Shown here: piece after piece, positions 1 to 7,046 of the stretch | Position numbering within the stretch: the stretch's first letter is position 1 | Layout: each line of letters begins with the position of its first letter | Source of the DNA: an uncultured Butyrivibrio sp. | GTDB taxonomy: Bacteria; Bacillota; Clostridia; Lachnospirales; Lachnospiraceae | Reading direction: 5' to 3' | NCBI GenBank assembly: GCA_947168335.1 | Contig: CAMVLM010000020.1 | Span: 1-38,732, forward strand | DNA: 38,732 nucleotides | Translations under genes and position numbers: made by a program | Notes under the pieces: generated by a model | Databases searched by the model: none | Seen by the model: the letters and a program-made list of their open reading frames with translations, nothing else | What the model was told of the DNA's origin: nothing

Positions 1-47
1 CGTATACTCACTCCTGTCAGCTTACTCACTTCATTTACTGTCTTCAT
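1..47 (-). CDS. MerR-family regulator, N-terminal end only (runs off the left edge)
   Basis: Fifteen complete codons are visible, reading MKTVNEVSKLTGVSI. This is the start of the winged-helix DNA-binding domain of MerR regulators (helix 1, turn, start of the recognition helix). A perfect ribosome binding site, GGAGGTGA, lies at about 53-60, six to seven bases before the ATG at 45-47. The effector-binding part is outside the window, so the ligand class cannot be told. The upstream operator with its 19-bp promoter spacer (76-106) independently supports the MerR assignment. Confidence 0.85.
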   Translation of the reverse strand, partial: MKTVNEVSKLTGVSI

Positions 48-75
48 GGCTATCACCTCCTTCACGTGTGATTAC

Positions 76-106
76 ATCATAAACTATTACGTTACGTCAT
101 AGTCAA
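76..106 (-). promoter_or_regulatory. MerR-type promoter with a 19-bp spacer and dyad operator
   Basis: On the minus strand a -35 TTGACT (101-106) and a -10 TATGAT (76-81) are separated by exactly 19 bp. The spacer region holds a 19-bp near-perfect palindrome at 84-102, CTATGACGTAACGTAATAG, with one mismatch pair apart from the centre. Over-long spacers filled by an operator are the hallmark of promoters untwisted by MerR proteins. It reads into the MerR start at 47, so autoregulation is inferred. Confidence 0.75.
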
Positions 107-113
107 GCAGATA

Positions 114-1550
114 TCATTTAAACAAATCTTCCAGAGTTATTACCTTTTCGAATGACCATTTATGCTCATTGTCCTTTAATCCATACGTAGTTATAAGTGT
201 ATTATGTATAGTGTTCTTCTTGGGAATCTTTTTGTAAAGAACAGTTTGTCTATGCCTTAAAACCTCCTCATAGTCCTTATCAACTGAAAAATCATCACTA
301 TAGAATTTCATTTCACACATGTTTACAACATTATCTTTACGCAGGATAAGCAAGTCTATCTGAGTCTCTTTATCACTGTCCCCCGGCTTCGTCCAAGCTG
401 ACTCCGTAGAACTAATTCCACTAATTCCCAAAGCTTGCTTAATTTGCGGGATATGGTTAAAACATACATTTTCAAATGCATACCCTCTCCAGGTTATGAT
501 TGGCTGGGCACTAATATTCTGAAGCCAGAATCCATCCATGATAGAGCTCTTGTCTTTTACGAACTTCAGGTAAAAAATACAAAATGGATCAACAAGCTTA
601 TAGTGCTCTTCTCTTTTCCCACATTCAAATGGAACGTATTTAATAACAAAATCGCTTGCAATCAGTGCACTAAGACTATTCGAAAGAGTGCCTCCATCTG
701 AATAGCTGGATTCACTGATTATCTCCTGTCTTGTATATCCCTTGCTTCGTTTTGCAAGCACCTTAACAATTGTCTTAGTCATTTCAGGGTTCGTAAATAT
801 AGAGGAAAATAGCCTGTCATATTCCTGTGACAGTTTGGCCCCTTTTGCAAAAAACAGCTCATCAACATTCTGGGCCAGGCTGTTACCCCTTCTGAAATAA
901 TTAAGATAGAAAGGAATCCCTCCGAATATCATGTAGCTCTGCGTAATGTCATATCTTGAGAGTGATATTCCCCTCTCTTTCAACAGTTGCTCGCACTCCC
1001 TAAGTGTAAAAGGAGACAGTTTTATCTCATATGTAACACGTCCATATAACCCTCCGTGGTTATTTATCAGCTGATTTTCCATCCAGGAATTGGCACTTCC
1101 TGAGATTATGACCATTATGTTTCTGTGGCAAGCCCATCCATTCCAAAAGGCCTCAAATCCTGTGATAAACCCTGAGCGTGCCGTATCCATCCAGGGAAGT
1201 TCATCCAGGAAAACCACCTGCCTTGTGCCATCATCCAAATTCTGAAGATGCATTTCCAGCATAAAAAAGGCTTCAAGCCAATCCTTGGGGCAATGATCTT
1301 TTTTCATGCCCTGCGTCACGAGTGAATAGTAAAATGCCTCCAACTGCTTTTTTAATGGCTGTCCCTTATGCTGTTCATTAGATTCAACCGGGGAAAGCCC
1401 TGCATGCCTAAAAGTAATTCTATCCCTGAATGTCTCATCAACAAGATAGGTTTTTCCAACACGTCGCCTGCCATATACCGCAACCAGTTCTGCTTTATCT
1501 CTTTCATATAGGTCAAGTAATTCAGCAACTTCTTTATCTCTTCCTATCAT
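114..1550 (-). CDS. AAA ATPase with DUF234-type C-terminal domain
   Basis: A 478-residue cytoplasmic P-loop ATPase of the archaeal-type ATPase/DUF234 family. Counted from the chosen start, Walker A is GRRRVGKT (27-34) and Walker B is VVFLDEL (about 112-118). A winged-helix-like middle follows, then a C-terminal domain with a D...ExK pattern (QIDLLILRKD ... CEMKF) typical of the PD-(D/E)XK-like DUF234 module. The frame is open 33 codons further, to 1649. ATG 1550 is preferred because GAGG lies eight bases upstream and the protein then begins MIGRDKEVAEL, the usual family N-terminus. Cellular function is unknown; such proteins are often in accessory regions. It is transcribed alone from the promoter at 1620-1649. 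Confidence 0.85.
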   Translation of the reverse strand: MIGRDKEVAELLDLYERDKAELVAVYGRRRVGKTYLVDETFRDRITFRHAGLSPVESNEQHKGQPLKKQLEAFYYSLVTQGMKKDHCPKDWLEAFFMLEMHLQNLDDGTRQVVFLDELPWMDTARSGFITGFEAFWNGWACHRNIMVIISGSANSWMENQLINNHGGLYGRVTYEIKLSPFTLRECEQLLKERGISLSRYDITQSYMIFGGIPFYLNYFRRGNSLAQNVDELFFAKGAKLSQEYDRLFSSIFTNPEMTKTIVKVLAKRSKGYTRQEIISESSYSDGGTLSNSLSALIASDFVIKYVPFECGKREEHYKLVDPFCIFYLKFVKDKSSIMDGFWLQNISAQPIITWRGYAFENVCFNHIPQIKQALGISGISSTESAWTKPGDSDKETQIDLLILRKDNVVNMCEMKFYSDDFSVDKDYEEVLRHRQTVLYKKIPKKNTIHNTLITTYGLKDNEHKWSFEKVITLEDLFK

Positions 1551-1619
1551 ATCCATGCCCTCGCAAATAAAATAATCAGACAAAAAGCTCATAACCCATA
1601 CTGCTCTTATCTGATTATA

Positions 1620-1714
1620 ATTATAATTTTTGTTATATTCAGCTGTCAATTATATATTTATGTTGTTGGCAGCTGAATATAATATGCCATTTGCATCATA
1701 ATCAGCTGTCAATT
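1620..1714 (-). promoter_or_regulatory. Consensus promoter of the DUF234 ATPase, with repeated operator-like motif
   Basis: On the minus strand a perfect -35 TTGACA (1644-1649) and a perfect -10 TATAAT (1620-1625) are 18 bp apart. The -35 lies inside the motif AATTGACAGCTGA (1639-1651), which is repeated exactly at 1702-1714 in the same orientation. The CAGCTGAATATAA core recurs inverted at 1670-1682, giving a perfect 13-bp inverted repeat (1633-1645 with 1670-1682) around a 24-base spacer. Two direct copies and one inverted copy around a -35 look like a repressor site. The binding protein is not identified. Confidence 0.6.
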
Positions 1715-1718
1715 CAAT

Positions 1719-2216
1719 TTATTTCTCTATCTCAATCACTCCAGAGCAAAAGGATTTTGGAATAAATCTCACTCCAGCAAATGACTTCCTGAGCTCTTCT
1801 ACTACAAAATATATTTCGTCATCATCCCAACTGTCTCCGGCTTCTTACCTGCACTTTTCAAGTTCAGCTCTTGTCTCGAATGCCACATCACCAATGAGTA
1901 GTTTGCCGCCGTCATTCAGACATTCCATAAGTGAACTGAAAAATGTAACCTTCTGTTCATCTGTCAGATGATGCAGGGAATATGTTCCAACGATATAATC
2001 ATATTTACATTCTGAGAGTTCTTTCACTAACCCTATGCTGCAGATCTTCTCTATAGTTTCTGAAGATAGTTTCTCTTTATTCAGAAAGGACCTGGCATTC
2101 ATATTATTTTCAGTGTTGAAAAGTTTATGATCATCAGCATCATGTAATAATGCTGCTAATGAAGAGATAAAGCTATCCGCCTCCGGGTAGGACTCCATCA
2201 TAGACTCAGAACCCAA
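1719..2216 (-). pseudogene. HD-hydrolase / methyltransferase chimera with an internal stop
   Basis: The first ~60 residues match an HD-domain phosphohydrolase (SLAALLHDADDHKLF carries the HD pair). The frame then passes without a break into the second half of a class I SAM methyltransferase (YDYIVGTYSLHHLTDEQK, LNDGGKLLIGDVAF). A TAA at 1845-1847 stops the frame after AELEKCR, but the same frame continues for 41 more codons (SWDDDEIYFVVEELRKSF ... FCSGVIEIEK) to a second TAA at 1719. The methyltransferase lacks its SAM-binding motif I half and the HD part lacks its N-terminus. Read as a dead gene formed by deletion between two same-strand genes, later hit by a nonsense mutation. Confidence 0.75.
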
Positions 2217-2388
2217 GATAATGAATTACAATATCCATTCGCTTTCGTGTTCTGGTCTGCTCTTCAATACTATAAGTCCCTGTACCGTTCAGGATAGGCG
2301 AAAGGTATGTCAGGAATTTTTCTCTTCCTTCCTCTTCAATGAATTTTCTTTCGGCTTCCTCGTCATTAAGGTTTCTGATATATAACTC
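2206..2388 (-). pseudogene. Fragment of AAA-ATPase-like/PD-(D/E)XK protein (DUF1703)
   Basis: Sixty codons without a start read ELYIRNLNDEEAERK ... LNGTGTYSIEEQTRTRKRMD ending IVIHYLGF. The GTGTYSIEEQTRTRKRMDI stretch is characteristic of the nuclease domain at the C-terminus of AAA-ATPase-like DUF1703 proteins. The conserved continuation with the catalytic E-x-K is missing, because the frame runs into the HD-domain fragment (out of frame) at about 2215. An in-frame TAG bounds it upstream at about 2389-2391. With the next fragment it forms a three-gene junction in one orientation. Confidence 0.65.
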
Positions 2389-2400
2389 CTAATTTTGTAA

Positions 2401-2587
2401 ACCTCATGGCTGTTTCATAGCCGATATGGATGCGATTACCTCAGTGGTGAAGGAATATTCTGCCAAGGTTGTAAAACTTCAGGATAAGCCAAAGCCCAGT
2501 CTACTTATGGAACTAAAGAAGCTGAAGGAAGAGATTGCAAAGGCGCCACGCAAGGTAAAAGAAAAGTTTAAAGAAAATGTCAGATGA
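2401..2587 (+). other. Short coding remnant, unrecognised
   Basis: Between the DUF1703 fragment and the 14-bp repeats there is protein-like DNA on the plus strand. It could read HGCFIADMDAITSVVKEY, then a lysine-rich helical tail (PSLLMELKKLKEEIAK ... EKFKENVR) ending in TGA at 2585-2587. No ribosome binding site precedes its only ATG (about 2425), and I could not be sure that the frame stays open near 2460. It looks like the C-terminus of a lost gene. No family recognised. Confidence 0.25.
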
Positions 2588-2626
2588 ACATAGAAATCCC
2601 TAACAAAAAAGGGCAGTCAGTAAACC

Positions 2627-2718
2627 TGTAAATAGTTGTAGTGTTTTTTACGATGTGTAAATACTTGTACAAAGGTGTAAGCAGCTGTAAAATATTATCA
2701 AACTTGTAAATAGTTGTA
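2627..2718 (+). promoter_or_regulatory. Array of four 14-bp repeats over a promoter
   Basis: Four copies of TGTAAATAGTTGTA or close variants lie at 2627-2640, 2656-2669 (TGTAAATACTTGTA), 2676-2689 (TGTAAGCAGCTGTA) and 2705-2718. Copies 1 and 4 are identical. Start-to-start spacing is 29, 20 and 29 bp, so the array is symmetric. Each unit is a partial palindrome (TGTAA ... TTGTA/TACAA). A promoter fits within it: -35 TTGTAC 2665-2670, 17-bp spacer, -10 TAAAAT 2688-2693. Copies 2 and 3 therefore cover the -35 and the -10, and copy 4 ends just before the GGAGG of the next gene. A repressor operator array, probably autoregulatory, is the simplest reading; iterons are an alternative. Confidence 0.65.
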
Positions 2719-2729
2719 TTGGAGGTAAT

Positions 2730-3806
2730 ATGAAAAACCCATTTACACATACACCTGGAAGAGTTGGCGATGCGAACATTACTACAACTCTGGAAGAAAA
2801 AGTCTATGATAATTTTTTATATACACAGCCATCTGAGAGCGTGTACAAGATTACCGGAATAAGAGGATCCGGGAAAACCGTCATTTTTGGAAATATACTC
2901 AGACATTATAAGACATCAGAAATGAGAGCAGGTGGATGGCTGGTTTACGATGTTTCATCCGCTAGGAATCAGATTAGAACACTAATATCTTATCTTTTGC
3001 TTGAGCCAGAGGTGAAAAAAGCTCTTTTGGCAGAGAAAACTAATCTGAGTGTTTCAATCCCGTTCGTGGGAATAAACGCAGGGGTTGATACTAAAACCGA
3101 TTATGATGATGAAGTGCGACTTGAACAGCTTGTTGGCATATTAGTCAAGGCTAAAAAGAAGATCATAATTGGTATCGATGATATAGCAAAGACTGAAGCG
3201 ATGACAGAATTCTGTTCGGTGTACGCGAAGCTGATAAGGAATACTTTGGAGGATGAGATAGCAGCGCCGTGGCCTGTTTATCTTATTTGCTCCGGCGTAT
3301 ATCAGAATTTTTATGAACTGGGTGAAGTGCCAAATCTTACATTCTTTAAGAGGGCTGCTGAACTTAGGACGGAGTCTTTTCCGATTCCTGCAATGGCCAT
3401 CAAGTACGAAGACTTGCTTCAAATGGATGAAGATGAGGCTATTTCCTTTGCCAAGATGACAAAGGGGTTTGCTTATGCTTATCAGGTATTTGGAAGTGCG
3501 TATTTTGAGCACAGGGAAAAAGGCGAGGAATATGTGATAAAACAGGCAAAGAGTGAGTTGTTTTCTCAGTGTTATGAAAAGATATGGAAAGAGCTTCCTG
3601 ATGGAGAGCGCGAAATCCTTCGCGTTGTATCTACAGGTCCCAAGAAGCGAAAAGAAGTTCTAGAGGAGCTTGAAGGGAAGGGTAGTTATCAGGTAAACAG
3701 CACAGCACTGAAGAAAATGGGACTGCTTGCTGACAGCTCGGAATCCTATGGTGTAGCAGAGATTACATTACCCTTTTTTGGTGAATATATTCAGAAGTAT
3801 TGCTGA
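2730..3806 (+). CDS. AAA ATPase with C-terminal winged helix (Orc1/Cdc6-like layout)
   Basis: 358 residues. Walker A GIRGSGKT (43-50), Walker B IIIGIDD (145-151), an ATPase lid region, then a C-terminal ~75-residue domain (ELPDGEREILRVVSTGPKKR ... NSTALKKMGLLAD) that looks like a winged helix. This order resembles archaeal-type ATPases and Orc1/Cdc6-like proteins, but no specific function can be named. GGAGG sits seven bases before the ATG. It is monocistronic, sits behind the four 14-bp repeats and ends in a hairpin terminator. It is the only solid plus-strand gene in the first 26 kb. Replication, transposition control or defence roles are all possible; none is shown. Confidence 0.8.
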   Translation: MKNPFTHTPGRVGDANITTTLEEKVYDNFLYTQPSESVYKITGIRGSGKTVIFGNILRHYKTSEMRAGGWLVYDVSSARNQIRTLISYLLLEPEVKKALLAEKTNLSVSIPFVGINAGVDTKTDYDDEVRLEQLVGILVKAKKKIIIGIDDIAKTEAMTEFCSVYAKLIRNTLEDEIAAPWPVYLICSGVYQNFYELGEVPNLTFFKRAAELRTESFPIPAMAIKYEDLLQMDEDEAISFAKMTKGFAYAYQVFGSAYFEHREKGEEYVIKQAKSELFSQCYEKIWKELPDGEREILRVVSTGPKKRKEVLEELEGKGSYQVNSTALKKMGLLADSSESYGVAEITLPFFGEYIQKYC

Positions 3807-3871
3807 TTGTTCACTGTAGACGGATTATAGAGTTTTAGAGATTAATCTACATAACTATACGAAGAACTTAT

Positions 3872-3919
3872 AAATCACTGTGTTTTGACATTTGTGTCAT
3901 AACCCAGTGATTTTTGTTT
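3872..3919 (+). terminator. Rho-independent terminator of the plus-strand AAA ATPase
   Basis: A long hairpin: 3872-3890 pairs with 3895-3913 (AAATCACTG/CAGTGATTT outer stem, TTTTGACA/TGTCATAA inner stem with one mismatch) around a TTTG loop. It is followed by TTTTTGTTT. It lies 66 bases after the stop at 3806. Confidence 0.75.
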
Positions 3920-4091
3920 GAGCACAAAAGATATTAAGAAGAGAGGAAAAGACATGAATTTAGAGGAAAATGGCAGATGAATTCAAAAACCAAGAAGACT
4001 ATTATCCTAAAGTTTGCGGAGCAGCACTGCGGTTGGCAGTATACATTAAGGGCAAAAATGCTGATAGTTACATCGCCCCCAGGAATTATAG
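3920..4091. other. Gene-poor stretch with a doubtful small ORF
   Basis: Two short plus-strand reading frames start here. ATG 3956 follows a fair ribosome binding site (GAGAGGAAAAGAC) but stops after eight codons. ATG 3970 could give 47 residues (MADEFKNQEDYYPKVCGAAL ...) running into the 3' end of the next minus-strand gene. Neither resembles a known family. They are probably debris. Confidence 0.25.
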
Positions 4092-4502
4092 TTACTTATT
4101 CTTAATATCCTGAAGTAAATTGATAATCTCACTAAATCCTAAAAGCAGCAAGCCTCCTAAACATCCAAAAACCCCGGCAATCAGTCCTATAGTAATTTCT
4201 TCTCCAATAAGAATAAACGCACCTATAAGACTCAATGCAATATAGATAATTCCAACAACTCTAAGAGCCTTACCTATAGAATTTGAATTGGACGAAGTTT
4301 GAGAAGTACTCAGCTTCGCCTGATCATCAAACTGCTTTTTTGCCGCCTCTTTTTCCTCATCCGTTTTTGTATGCCACTCATCGGTTGTGATATGTGTAGG
4401 AATAATCCTAATGTTACAACTTGGGCATTGTTCATACTGCTGATTATCTTTTTCTGTGGAATAAGTGCTACGGCACCTTGGACAATAATAAATATATCCC
4501 AT
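4092..4502 (-). CDS. Small zinc-ribbon membrane protein
   Basis: 136 residues. The N-terminus carries two CxxC knuckles (CPRC at about 8-11, CPSC at about 27-30) of a zinc ribbon. A charged, Ser/Asn-rich linker follows, then two hydrophobic helices (about 80-100 and 104-124). The likely topology is a cytoplasmic zinc ribbon with two membrane spans. GAAGGAGAAATAC precedes the ATG. It stands alone between the lipoprotein gene and the terminator region. Function unknown; similar proteins are common in Lachnospiraceae genomes. Confidence 0.75.
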   Translation of the reverse strand: MGYIYYCPRCRSTYSTEKDNQQYEQCPSCNIRIIPTHITTDEWHTKTDEEKEAAKKQFDDQAKLSTSQTSSNSNSIGKALRVVGIIYIALSLIGAFILIGEEITIGLIAGVFGCLGGLLLLGFSEIINLLQDIKNK

Positions 4503-4515
4503 GTATTTCTCCTTC

Positions 4516-4537
4516 GTCTATTAAATATATAATAGAC
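4516..4537. repeat. 22-bp palindrome before the zinc-ribbon gene
   Basis: GTCTATTA and TAATAGAC form perfect 8-bp arms around six AT bases, 14 bases upstream of the ATG at 4502, just before its ribosome binding site. It could be an operator or a leader hairpin in the untranslated region. Confidence 0.5.
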
Positions 4538-4610
4538 AATTGTATCCAATAGTTTATAAAGAAGCAATTTTTACCTTTTTTATGATTAAACGTCGTGATA
4601 CTGCATGAAA

Positions 4611-5177
4611 TCAGTTAGTTGTGTGACCATTTAGCGCCTCTAAGAAGACGCCACCAATTCCTAACCGTTCCCTCGTCTGTAAGACCATTTTCTTGCTGAT
4701 CCGCATACATCTGCTAAGAGAAGCGCCGCCACTGTACTTCTCTGAAAACTCATCCTCGTTCCATGTCTCATAATATTCCAGGATATCCGCATTTTCTTCA
4801 GAAGACTGATACATGTACTGAACTCCGTTATCAGACTCTGCCTTAATCTTGTATCCTCCAGTCTCCAGTTCCTCGAATAGCGAAATACTATCAAAATGAT
4901 CCGGAACAAAATCATTATTTTCCATATGACCATAAATTATCTCTGCATCGCCAAACTGCACATAGTATTCAGGCTGCATCTCTCCATCAGCCTCATAGCC
5001 TATAGATGCTGTCTGCCAGGTTCCGGATATCATAGGATCACTCACTTCTGATGCAAGAAAAATAGATGTTGGTCCGTCAGCTCCACCGATTATAGCTGTG
5101 TCTCCTTTTTTCGCACCACATCCTACTGTTCCTATTACCATTATCAGCGCAAGCGCTGTCACTACTATTTTCTTCAT
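4611..5177 (-). CDS. Predicted lipoprotein with IGGADGPTSIF motif
   Basis: 188 residues. A signal peptide (MKKIVVTALALIMVIGTVGC) ends in a lipobox with the lipidated Cys at 20, so the protein should be anchored outside the membrane. Right after it comes AIIGGADGPTSIFLAS, the motif best known from the beta subunit of Na+-translocating decarboxylases and also found in small secreted Firmicute proteins. The rest is acidic, with no recognised domain. The last ~30 residues (RISKKMVLQTRERLGIGGVF ...) look unlike the body. In another frame the same DNA reads DQQENGLTDEGTVRNWW, so the 3' end may be a junction with a lost gene. Its start overlaps the upstream stop (ATGA), implying translational coupling. 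Confidence 0.75.
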   Translation of the reverse strand: MKKIVVTALALIMVIGTVGCGAKKGDTAIIGGADGPTSIFLASEVSDPMISGTWQTASIGYEADGEMQPEYYVQFGDAEIIYGHMENNDFVPDHFDSISLFEELETGGYKIKAESDNGVQYMYQSSEENADILEYYETWNEDEFSEKYSGGASLSRCMRISKKMVLQTRERLGIGGVFLEALNGHTTN

Positions 5178-5596
5178 CTTAGTCTCTCTTCTCTTTCCTT
5201 AATATACTTCATCACCGTTTCGAGCCCCTCAGTCGGAACACAAAACGTGCCATCCCTGTGTATGCATCCCTCATGGACTTTATCGATATCAAACCACCTG
5301 ACTTCTTCCACTTCCTCTGTCTGAATTATGAAAGCACCGACAATAGGTGTCTCAAAATCAGAACTAATAAAATAGTAGTAATAATATGTACTTAGTACCA
5401 TTCCGGCAACGCATGATATCAGCAATAATAACGAAGACAGGAGATACTCCTTCATACTTTTAGCCATAAAAACATTCATTATGACAAATGCCACAATAAC
5501 TATCATCCATATAGGATTAATATCAGCTATTCCAAGCATATCCCTAATCACAAACATTACAAGGGGAATTAGATTTAACCACTTCAAGAACTTCAC
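5174..5596 (-). CDS. Small membrane protein fused to a NUDIX C-terminal tail
   Basis: The N-terminal ~95 residues hold three hydrophobic segments (LIPLVMFVI, WMIVIVAFVIMNVF, LLSSLLLLISCVAGMVL). After a FETPIVGAFII stretch the protein changes to TEEVEEVRWFDIDKVHEGC and FCVPTEGLETVMKYIKE, a recognisable C-terminal end of NUDIX hydrolases, but without the NUDIX box. A fusion of two neighbouring same-strand genes is inferred. The frame is open to a TTG at 5629, but GTG 5596 is preferred because GGAGG lies six bases before it and the protein then starts at the hydrophobic MKFLKWLN. The stop overlaps the next start by four bases. Confidence 0.65.
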   Translation of the reverse strand: MKFLKWLNLIPLVMFVIRDMLGIADINPIWMIVIVAFVIMNVFMAKSMKEYLLSSLLLLISCVAGMVLSTYYYYYFISSDFETPIVGAFIIQTEEVEEVRWFDIDKVHEGCIHRDGTFCVPTEGLETVMKYIKEREERLR

Positions 5597-5629
5597 TTTT
5601 TTCCTCCGCCAACAATTATTCTTTAACAA

Positions 5630-5821
5630 AATATATCTCTACCATTTTACACCATTGCTATCATTACAAAAACTTACTTTTCAGCTTCATGCCATCTTTA
5701 TCGGCATTTATCAGATAGTGAATGTTGCTCCAAAATCTATAACCGGGGTCTTCCCACATACGACAGCGATGGACTATACGTAGACAGCTATGGTTTTAGT
5801 GTCAATCGATTTGCTCCATAT
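5630..5821. other. Gap without a convincing gene
   Basis: A minus-strand reading (RMWEDPGYRFWSNIHYLI, ending KLKSKFL at about 5670) looks protein-like. It has no start and an upstream in-frame TAA, so it is at best a remnant. The 3' part leads into the terminator at 5822. Confidence 0.3.
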
Positions 5822-5854
5822 AAAAACAGCTGCGGATTTTTAACTCCACAGCTG
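5822..5854 (-). terminator. Rho-independent terminator
   Basis: On the minus strand CAGCTGTGG (5846-5854) pairs with CCGCAGCTG (5827-5835), with one wobble/mismatch, around a 10-base loop. Five T residues (5822-5826 on the plus strand as A) follow. It lies 27 bases past the stop of the gene ending at 5881. Confidence 0.75.
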
Positions 5855-5880
5855 CCCATCTTATAATTCCTTGCCGCCTC

Positions 5881-6876
5881 TTATAACAACCTAGGTACAA
5901 TGTAAAACAAAAGAACAATCAGCACTCCCAGTAACATATATTTCAGTCTGCTGTTATCCACTTTACTTGGGCTGTTTAGCATTTCCGTTCTAATAATATA
6001 TCCAGGATAATTTACAGGTTTGCTTTCTGGGACAAAGTTCTCTCTAACAGCCTGCCCATACCATGTAGTTCCGGCATTATCCATCACATATCTTTTGAAT
6101 CTCTCTGCGCTTTCTAAATCATTCAGCACTATTGCTGCGCGGTACAGATAGTATTGCCTTTCAACTTCATCCATAGGTCTTTCCTGTGGCGACTGAAGAA
6201 CAGAATATACCTGTTGAGGAGCATTATTTTTGAAGCAATTAGCATATGCACCATACATTTGCAGATCACCAAATATTTTATTGTTCCAGGTTGTATGTCT
6301 CACCTTGGAATAAATCACAGATGCCTCATTTGCGCAGGATATAACCGTATCATAGTCGTTATAATACAAGGCTATGTAATGTTTTAAATGCAAAGCCAAA
6401 AGCATATTATAAGTAGTTGTTGATGACTCCTGCATAAGAGCAAGGCACTTTGCCGCTTTATCAATCTTGCCCAGTCTGAAAAAAATGCATCCAAAATTAT
6501 ACTGTGTCACGCTCCAGAGCATTTGTTTTCTCAGAGCTGTTGGTACAAAACTCAGATATCTTGATAAACCTTTATCCGGCCAGCATTCTCTGAATGCATA
6601 TCTGTTTAGTTCCAGATGAAGTACCTTTTTCTGCTTTATATATGCGAATGCAGAGATTATGATAGAAGCCATAACCCCCTGAAATACCAGATAGTTATTA
6701 GGAATTATTCTTCCTCCCTGAATGATGTAAAAGGATCCTCCAAATAAAATTACATAGAACAGATTCCTCATCACACTGAACTTTTTTACACATTTATCTG
6801 CAAATTCGCTATCTGTAGGATATCCCTCCTCCCCAACTATCTGTAGTATTCTATTCCATTCTTCTTTGTTGCTCAT
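5881..6876 (-). CDS. Membrane protein with helical-repeat (TPR-like) middle
   Basis: 331 residues. Two membrane helices near the N-terminus (about 38-53 and 60-80) and one at the very C-terminus (about 312-330) flank a soluble helical middle. Segments there such as YNFGCIFFRLGKIDKAAKCL and YLYRAAIVLNDLESAERFKR have the spacing of tetratricopeptide-like repeats. AAAGGAAAC and AAGGA lie upstream of the ATG. It ends in its own terminator. No function is known; the layout suggests a membrane-anchored protein interaction scaffold. Confidence 0.7.
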   Translation of the reverse strand: MSNKEEWNRILQIVGEEGYPTDSEFADKCVKKFSVMRNLFYVILFGGSFYIIQGGRIIPNNYLVFQGVMASIIISAFAYIKQKKVLHLELNRYAFRECWPDKGLSRYLSFVPTALRKQMLWSVTQYNFGCIFFRLGKIDKAAKCLALMQESSTTTYNMLLALHLKHYIALYYNDYDTVISCANEASVIYSKVRHTTWNNKIFGDLQMYGAYANCFKNNAPQQVYSVLQSPQERPMDEVERQYYLYRAAIVLNDLESAERFKRYVMDNAGTTWYGQAVRENFVPESKPVNYPGYIIRTEMLNSPSKVDNSRLKYMLLGVLIVLLFYIVPRLL

Positions 6877-6891
6877 TCCTTTATGTTTCCT

Positions 6892-7046
6892 TTACTGATA
6901 TGTTCCCTTATTATCTGTAAGCTCATATAGCTTTTCCGAACCTTCTCTTGTCTTTGACTGCCTGCCATATACCTGTTCCTTGGTAAGAAGATAAAGCTTG
7001 AAGCTTTCTACTGCTCTTGGCGGCGCAGCATCAGTAAACTCAAAAT
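6892..7046 (-). pseudogene. C-terminal remnant, family not recognised
   Basis: An open stretch without a start codon encodes DFEFTDAAPPRAVESFKL ... EQVYGRQSKTREGSEKLYEL and ends GTYQ at a TAA (6892-6894). The composition is convincingly protein-like and it ends 16 bases before the next gene. It directly follows the stop of the DUF3990 partner gene in another frame, as if the 5' part of a gene had been replaced. I cannot name it. Confidence 0.4.

Noticed and set aside
1845..1847. Recoded stop codon in the methyltransferase
   Set aside because: It is TAA, not UGA or UAG, and both parents of the chimera are truncated, so a nonsense mutation in a dead gene is simpler.
2627..3806. Plasmid or phage replication origin with initiator gene
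   Set aside because: The repeats coincide with a promoter of the gene, no AT-rich unwinding element or partition gene is evident, and the surroundings look chromosomal. Kept only as an alternative.
3970..4113. 47-residue plus-strand ORF
   Set aside because: Poorly spaced ribosome binding site, overlaps the 3' end of the opposite gene, and shows no recognisable family.
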